DNA from: JBOHWJ01 sp050736615
Lineage (GTDB): Bacteria; Desulfobacterota; Binatia; Binatales; Binataceae
Reading direction: 5' to 3'
DNA length: 9,495 nucleotides
Assembly (NCBI GenBank): GCA_050736615.1
Contig: JBOHWL010000188.1
Coordinates: forward strand, 1-9,495
The position numbers were made by a program, and so were the translations under genes. A model generated the notes under the pieces. That model made no database searches, had not been told where the DNA came from, and saw only the letters and a list, made by a program, of their open reading frames with translations. Shown here piece by piece: positions 5,570-9,495 of this stretch (within the stretch, counting starts at the first letter, position 1; every line of letters begins with the position of its first letter).

Positions 5570-7888
5570 ATGCGCGAACGGGATCTGAAAGCGCTCGAAT
5601 TCGACAAAGTCATCACCTTGGTGGCCGCATTGGCGGTCTCGCCGCCGGGACGCGTCACCGTGGAACAACTGGGACCGTCCGCCGACCCCGGCGAAGTACG
5701 CGCGCGCCTGCGCGCGACCGCCGAGCTGGTCCAGCTCCGGTCGCATTCCGGCGCCGTGCCGCTCGACGAGTTCAGCGACCAGCGCGACTTGCTGTTGGCG
5801 GTCGCGCCGCAAGGCGCCGTGCTGGGCGGCCTCGCGCTGCTGCGTATCCGGGATTTCGTGGTCGCCGCGCGCACGGCCGAGACATTCCTGCACTCGCGCG
5901 TCGAGCATTTGCCCCTTTTGGGTGCGCTGGTGCGCAATCTGGTCGCGCCCAAGGAGCTGGCCGACGCGCTGCTCGGCTCGCTGGCGGACGACGGCGCGCT
6001 GCTCGACGACGCCAGCCCTGAGCTCAAGCGGCTGCGTACGCGCCTGCGTGACGAACGGCTGGATTTGGAAACGCGCCTGGCGCGGTCGCTTAACGCGTCC
6101 GGGATGGCGCCGTTTGTCTCCGACTACCTGGTCACGGTGCGCAATCGCCGTTTCGTGCTGCCGCTCAAGCTGAATTACTCCGAACGGCTCGACGGGATCG
6201 TGCAGGACCGTTCGGTTTCGGGCGAGACTTTGTTCGTCGAGCCGATGTGGGCGGTGGAGCTCAACAATCGCCTGATGATGCTCGAACGCGAGGCCGAAGC
6301 CGAGGAACATCGCATCCTGACGCGGCTGAGCGCGATGGTGCGCGGTTACCTGACCGAGCTGCGGATCACTTTTGACGCGCTGGTCGCGCTGGACGCGCTC
6401 AACGCACGCGCCATCTTTGCCGAACGCTTCGGCGCGATCGAGCCGGAGATCACGGAGCACGGGATCGAGTTGGTTGATGCGCGCCATCCGTTGCTGATCA
6501 CGAGCGGGCGCGAAGTCGTGCCGATCGTGATAAGAATCGGCGCCGGCCAGCACGGGATTGTGATTTCGGGTCCAAACACCGGCGGTAAGACGGTAGCGCT
6601 CAAAACTTTGGGCCTGCTCTCCCTGATGGCGCAAAGCGGTCTGCTGATTCCCGCCGCCGAGGGTACCCGGATTACCGTCTTCCGCGGCATCTTCGCTGAT
6701 ATCGGCGACGAGCAATCGATCGAGGCGAGCCTGTCGAGCTTCGCCGCGCATATCGTGAACCTGACCGAGATCGTCAATTCGCTAAGCGAGCCGGCGTTGG
6801 TGATTCTTGACGAGCCCGGCGCCGGCACTGACCCGGTGGAAGGCGCCGCGCTGGCGATTGGTGTAATGGACTACCTGAGCGCGCGTGATTGTATCGTCGC
6901 CGTCGCCACCCATTCGACCGCCGTCAAATTGCATGCGTACTCGCGCGCCGGCTTCGAGGCCGCGGCGGTCGATTTCGACGCCGAGCACCTCGTCCCGCTC
7001 TATCGGCTGAAGCCCCACACGATTGGCCAAAGCTATGGCCTCGCGGTGGCGCGGCGGCTCGGCCTGCCCGAGGTGATCGTGGGCGCGGCGGAAGCCGCGA
7101 TGCCGGCGGGCAGCGCGGAACTGGCCGAGGCGCTCCGGCGGCTCGAAGACGAGCGCTCGCGGTTGCGGGCCGAAACCGAGCGGTTACGCGAACGCGAGCG
7201 CAGCCTCGCCGAACGGGAAGCCCAGGCGAGCGACACTATCGCCCGGGCCCAGGCGCGCGCGGAAGGCGAGCGCGAACGCATCCGCGGCGAAGGCACGCGC
7301 ATGCTCGAGGAATTAAGGCGGGAGGGCGCGGCGGTGATGGAGGAAATCCGCACGGGGGCGAAATCTCGTCGTGAATTCGATCGCCTTATGGCCCGCACCC
7401 GGAGCACCGTAGATAGTATCGCCCCGCCGCGCGCCGTGGATGAGCCGGCGCGTCCGCTCCAGGTCGGCGATCAAGTCGAATTAGGTGAAATTCGCGGCGA
7501 ATTGCTGGCCCTCGACGCCGGCCGTGCGGTGATCGGCCGGGGCGGCTTGCGCATCGAGGTGGCGCCGGAACGGTTGCGGCACGCCGCCGCCAAAGTGCAG
7601 CCGCGCGAAGCCCAGGTGACCGTCAGTGCCGACGCCGACCGCGATCGCGCGGAAGTCAATATCATTGGCATGCGCACGGCCGACGCCTTGCGCAAAGTCG
7701 AAGAATTTCTCGACCAGGCCTATTTAACCAATCGTGGGGAAGTGCGCATCGTCCACGGCATCGGCTCCGGCGCGCTCAAAAAGGCGGTCCAGGATTACCT
7801 GGGTTCATCACCTTATTGCGCGAGCTTTCATCAAGCTGAACCGCATCGGGGCGGCGCCGGCGCCACCATCGTGGAGCTCGGGGCGTAA
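5570..7888 (+). CDS. mutS2: MutS2 ATPase (ribosome rescue / recombination control)
   Basis: This 772-residue MutS2 has the usual family length and full architecture: MutS core/clamp (about 1-320), ATPase (about 325-505) with Walker A GPNTGGKT at 334-341, Walker B LDEPGAGTDP at 413-422 and VATHS in the H-loop region, a charged coiled coil (about 513-610), a KOW-like segment (about 630-668) and a C-terminal Smr domain (about 690-772) with HGIGSG at 729-734. Characterised family members split collided ribosomes or suppress homologous recombination and act in the cytoplasm. The start MRERDLKALEFDK matches typical MutS2 N-termini; the open frame runs back to 5360, but those 70 residues are repeat-derived and unlike MutS2. 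The SD is weak (AGGTG two bases before ATG, or GAG further up). The LDLR motif of Smr nuclease domains reads VNIIG here. Confidence 0.95.
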   Translation: MRERDLKALEFDKVITLVAALAVSPPGRVTVEQLGPSADPGEVRARLRATAELVQLRSHSGAVPLDEFSDQRDLLLAVAPQGAVLGGLALLRIRDFVVAARTAETFLHSRVEHLPLLGALVRNLVAPKELADALLGSLADDGALLDDASPELKRLRTRLRDERLDLETRLARSLNASGMAPFVSDYLVTVRNRRFVLPLKLNYSERLDGIVQDRSVSGETLFVEPMWAVELNNRLMMLEREAEAEEHRILTRLSAMVRGYLTELRITFDALVALDALNARAIFAERFGAIEPEITEHGIELVDARHPLLITSGREVVPIVIRIGAGQHGIVISGPNTGGKTVALKTLGLLSLMAQSGLLIPAAEGTRITVFRGIFADIGDEQSIEASLSSFAAHIVNLTEIVNSLSEPALVILDEPGAGTDPVEGAALAIGVMDYLSARDCIVAVATHSTAVKLHAYSRAGFEAAAVDFDAEHLVPLYRLKPHTIGQSYGLAVARRLGLPEVIVGAAEAAMPAGSAELAEALRRLEDERSRLRAETERLRERERSLAEREAQASDTIARAQARAEGERERIRGEGTRMLEELRREGAAVMEEIRTGAKSRREFDRLMARTRSTVDSIAPPRAVDEPARPLQVGDQVELGEIRGELLALDAGRAVIGRGGLRIEVAPERLRHAAAKVQPREAQVTVSADADRDRAEVNIIGMRTADALRKVEEFLDQAYLTNRGEVRIVHGIGSGALKKAVQDYLGSSPYCASFHQAEPHRGGAGATIVELGA

Positions 7889-7946
7889 CCACCTCCGACG
7901 CCGCTCCACGGATCAGGCCTGAACAGTTCCGGGGTTTGCTCCGGTC

Positions 7947-8015
7947 GACTTTGCCATTCAGAAGGACAATTCCGGTCATTAGAGGGCAGCGATGTCCTTT
8001 GGGCCGGGCAAAGTC
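7947..8015. terminator. Nested inverted repeat between convergent genes
   Basis: GACTTTGCC (7947-7955) pairs exactly with GGCAAAGTC (8007-8015). Inside it, AAGGACA (7962-7968) pairs exactly with TGTCCTT (7993-7999), giving a two-part stem with a 6x7 internal loop and a 24-nt loop. It ends directly against the TAG stop of the DUF3467-like gene and lies 58 bp past the mutS2 stop. A bidirectional terminator is plausible from position, but neither strand shows a T-run; a module boundary or element end is an alternative. Confidence 0.4.
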
Positions 8016-8405
8016 CTACAGACTCGCGACAAATTCTTCGCGGGCTTTCCTATAGAGTTCGCGAAACTTCATTACATTAGCGTCGTTTGCCTGTTCTGGT
8101 GCAAGCGGGGGCATTTCGGGAGGAATTATGTCCATACGAATTGGAATCTTACCGGCCTGCAACTCTGCGGCTTCGACCTGCAAACGAAGCCAGAAGAGGG
8201 CCAACTTCGCCTGCGGCCAGGGAATTGTGACTGCGAGACGCTGGTTGACTACAGCAGTTTTGCCGGGGGCTTGTTCAAGCTGGCCAAAAATCACGCTCAA
8301 ATCCCATGCGCTTGGTTCGAAAGTCACGCTGTTCGCATATGACGAGCTGAAATCGTCTGCCCGTTTAAATTCCGTAGTAGCCTGAGTAGCTGTATCATCC
8401 GGCAT
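8016..8405 (-). CDS. Small DUF3467-like protein, third gene of TA operon
   Basis: This 129-residue acidic protein has no signal peptide or membrane segment, so it is probably cytoplasmic. The pattern YANSVTFEPSAWDLSVIFGQ (23-42), then VVNQRLAVTIPWPQAK (52-67) and a helix ending in E-(x)4-G-K-I, follows the uncharacterised DUF3467 family layout (YANxV, strand, strand, xAK helix, G-I). The assignment is from memory of that pattern. Its ATG shares one base with the upstream stop (TAATG), implying translational coupling to the XRE gene, with a modest GGGG purine run 7 nt upstream. Being third in a toxin-antitoxin operon, it may help fold, stabilise or regulate the antitoxin. That is inference; no activity is known for the family. 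Confidence 0.75.
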   Translation of the reverse strand: MPDDTATQATTEFKRADDFSSSYANSVTFEPSAWDLSVIFGQLEQAPGKTAVVNQRLAVTIPWPQAKLALFWLRLQVEAAELQAGKIPIRMDIIPPEMPPLAPEQANDANVMKFRELYRKAREEFVASL

Positions 8406-9028
8406 TAGCTTGCCCCATCATTGGCAAAGCACCTCGGCCCTGCCCCAGTGTCTCGCCTACACTCATTTGTGAAATAAATATTACCACCGTTACCACTCCT
8501 CTCAATTGTCTCTGTACCGTCCGGTAGTGCCCCAGCCGCAGGCGCAGCCACTATAGGAGACGCCCCTCCGGGATATTGCCCAGATCGTTCGAGTCGAGGT
8601 AACTCGCCCGCACCCAGTGATGTCTTTTGCGGGCTAAACCGCAGGGTAGCCGCGCCTCCCTCCTTCTTTCGATTGAATACTGGGTCTTCGGAAAAGTCGG
8701 GCCGCTGTAGAGCTTCACGCGTGCACCTTGAACCCTCTTCGTCAATAAGTGAACCAAATGTTTCCAGAGAAATATTCAATCGACATCCAAGAGCGAACGC
8801 TATTTTCTTCAGGGTCGTCACGTTCCAACCCGAGTAGTTGACGTTTTCGATCCTGGAAATACCACCCTGCTTCGTCCCAATCGCTTCCGCCAACTCCTCT
8901 TGAGTAAGGCCTCGCTGCTCGCGAATCGTCCTAAGCTGACTCGCAACGTAGATATTCAGAAATTCATCGGCGTAAGCCTCGCGATACGATCGGTCTCTGA
9001 ATTGCTCGATTTCATGAAGCTTGGACAT
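8405..9028 (-). CDS. XRE/HigA-type antitoxin with long C-terminal extension
   Basis: This 207-residue protein has an N-terminal helix-turn-helix of the XRE family at about 29-85, including LTQEELAEAIGTKQGGISRI (41-60) and then IENVNYSGWNVTTLKKIA. This is the usual DNA-binding and toxin-partner part of HigA-like antitoxins, which are typically near 100 residues. About 95 further residues follow, rich in Gly, Pro and Arg, ending in a short aromatic patch NIYF (183-186). I do not recognise this extension. ATG 9028 is chosen because GGAG lies 8 nt upstream and the start overlaps the toxin stop by 17 nt, as in HigBA pairs; the frame is open to 9139, but that part would overlap the toxin far more. 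It probably represses its own operon and neutralises the upstream toxin. Confidence 0.85.
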   Translation of the reverse strand: MSKLHEIEQFRDRSYREAYADEFLNIYVASQLRTIREQRGLTQEELAEAIGTKQGGISRIENVNYSGWNVTTLKKIAFALGCRLNISLETFGSLIDEEGSRCTREALQRPDFSEDPVFNRKKEGGAATLRFSPQKTSLGAGELPRLERSGQYPGGASPIVAAPAAGALPDGTETIERSGNGGNIYFTNECRRDTGAGPRCFANDGAS

Positions 9029-9401
9029 GGATGCATCTCCGATTGATTGGGTCGCCAGCGACCTCGTTCCGTCGACCTTCGGCCAGGGACGGGGCGTTGG
9101 CAGGCACCAATTTGAAATTAACCTCCCGTGCCCCGGCAAGTAGCGTGTACTCCTTCTCGTTAGCGATCGGGCCCCGGCATAACAGAGGCCGAAGCATGAC
9201 TTCTCCGTAAATCTTCAGCTTATACACATGCTTATAAATAGGTCCTTGCAGAAGCTTCGTACCTTTTGCCAAATCGTAGTCCATGTCGGAAAGAGCCTTC
9301 AATTTGGCGGACAATCTCGCGCGGTCTCTCTTACTCTGCGCCTGTGACCACGAATTGACGACATTCAGACCATGGTAGTCAATATAGTCCCAAAGGATCA
9401 T
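9012..9401 (-). CDS. RelE/HigB-like toxin (Gp49/DUF891-type)
   Basis: This 129-residue protein has the compact RelE-fold layout of HigB/Gp49 toxins: N-terminal helices (about 17-40), then GTKLLQGPIYKHVYKLKIYG (47-66), VMLRPLLCRG (68-77), a strand EYTLLAGAREV and a closing segment NFKLVPANAP with a helix. The family cleaves mRNA at the ribosome. The basic residues Lys57, Lys61, Lys63 and Arg71 lie where such enzymes bind RNA, but catalytic residues cannot be assigned by eye. It is first in the operon, in the toxin-before-antitoxin order of higBA, and its end overlaps the XRE start. ATG 9401 has only a T-rich stretch upstream and no good SD, so weak toxin translation is possible. The full length suggests an intact gene. 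Confidence 0.8.
   Translation of the reverse strand: MILWDYIDYHGLNVVNSWSQAQSKRDRARLSAKLKALSDMDYDLAKGTKLLQGPIYKHVYKLKIYGEVMLRPLLCRGPIANEKEYTLLAGAREVNFKLVPANAPSLAEGRRNEVAGDPINRRCIHVQAS
9037..9040 (-). promoter_or_regulatory. Ribosome binding site fixing the antitoxin start
   Basis: On the minus strand GGAG lies 8 nt before ATG 9028, inside the toxin coding sequence. It is the clearest Shine-Dalgarno in the operon. It supports 9028 over the upstream in-frame ATG 9139 and suggests the antitoxin is translated better than the toxin. Confidence 0.6.
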
Positions 9402-9441
9402 AATAACAAAAAAGTGATATCATGGCCCCAACGACACTTGG
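9402..9441. promoter_or_regulatory. Candidate operator/promoter of the TA operon
   Basis: Just upstream of the toxin start are TGATATCA at 9415-9422 (a perfect 8-bp palindrome) and CCAA-N6-TTGG at 9428-9441 (a 4+4 inverted repeat). XRE antitoxins usually bind palindromes here to repress their own operon. A minus-strand -10 may overlap GATATC, with a poor TTACAG -35 at non-ideal spacing, so the promoter itself is not firmly located. Confidence 0.3.
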
Positions 9442-9495
9442 CCCTGTAAGCGCTCGTTCGCTTGCATTTTCCTTAGAGCATCGGTTGTTAAGTAC

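Noticed and set aside
5396..6751. 451-codon open frame antisense to mutS2
   Set aside because: It is a high-GC shadow frame opposite a clear MutS2; its Arg/Gln/His-rich product shows no family features.
8128..8385. Plus-strand small frame opposite the DUF3467-like gene
   Set aside because: It is fully antisense to a coupled operon gene and shows no recognisable protein pattern.
9029..9139. Upstream in-frame ATG 9139 for the antitoxin
   Set aside because: It would overlap the toxin by 128 nt, adds non-family residues, and lacks the GGAG site that serves ATG 9028.
1..9495. CRISPR array, tRNA, rRNA or transposase
   Set aside because: No evenly spaced direct repeats, no cloverleaf, and no transposase or integrase motifs were seen on either strand.

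Overview
The window comes from a high-GC bacterial chromosome. A hand count of 6001-6060, inside mutS2, gives 42/60 G+C. The gene mix is a lipoprotein sulfatase with a dockerin-like tail, an octaheme cytochrome c fused to HEAT and TPR repeats, a non-canonical MutS2, and many short intergenic palindromic repeats. This fits a soil or sediment bacterium of the Deltaproteobacteria/Desulfobacterota-Binatota-Acidobacteria-Planctomycetes kind. No marker gene fixes the phylum, so this is inference.

Layout, left to right. Positions 1-420 hold no gene but several repeat-like palindromic elements. Positions 421-2772 (minus) encode a membrane-anchored octaheme c-type cytochrome with HEAT and TPR repeats. 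It lies 62 bp downstream of a co-directional sulfatase-family lipoprotein gene (2835-5093, minus), and the two probably form one transcription unit reading leftward from a TATAAT-type promoter near 5200. The 5148-5569 region between this unit and the divergent mutS2 holds that promoter, a tandem 11-mer with hairpin, and a second copy of a repeat also found at the left edge. mutS2 runs 5570-7888 (plus). A nested inverted repeat at 7947-8015 separates it from the convergent right-hand operon.

The right-hand operon (9401 down to 8016, minus) has lower GC (30/60 and 32/60 in two hand-counted lines) and looks like an acquired module. It encodes a RelE/HigB-like toxin, an XRE-type antitoxin overlapping it by 17 nt and carrying a long C-terminal extension, and a small DUF3467-like protein whose start overlaps the antitoxin stop (TAATG). 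Gene order, coupling and the extended antitoxin parallel the toxin-antitoxin-chaperone (TAC) systems, but the third gene looks like DUF3467 rather than SecB. This is the best candidate for an undescribed system here.

The sulfatase and cytochrome are both predicted to act outside the cytoplasm, one as a lipoprotein and one as a membrane-anchored electron carrier or oxidoreductase. Their adjacency suggests, but does not prove, a shared envelope process. MutS2 is an unrelated housekeeping gene for ribosome rescue or recombination control.
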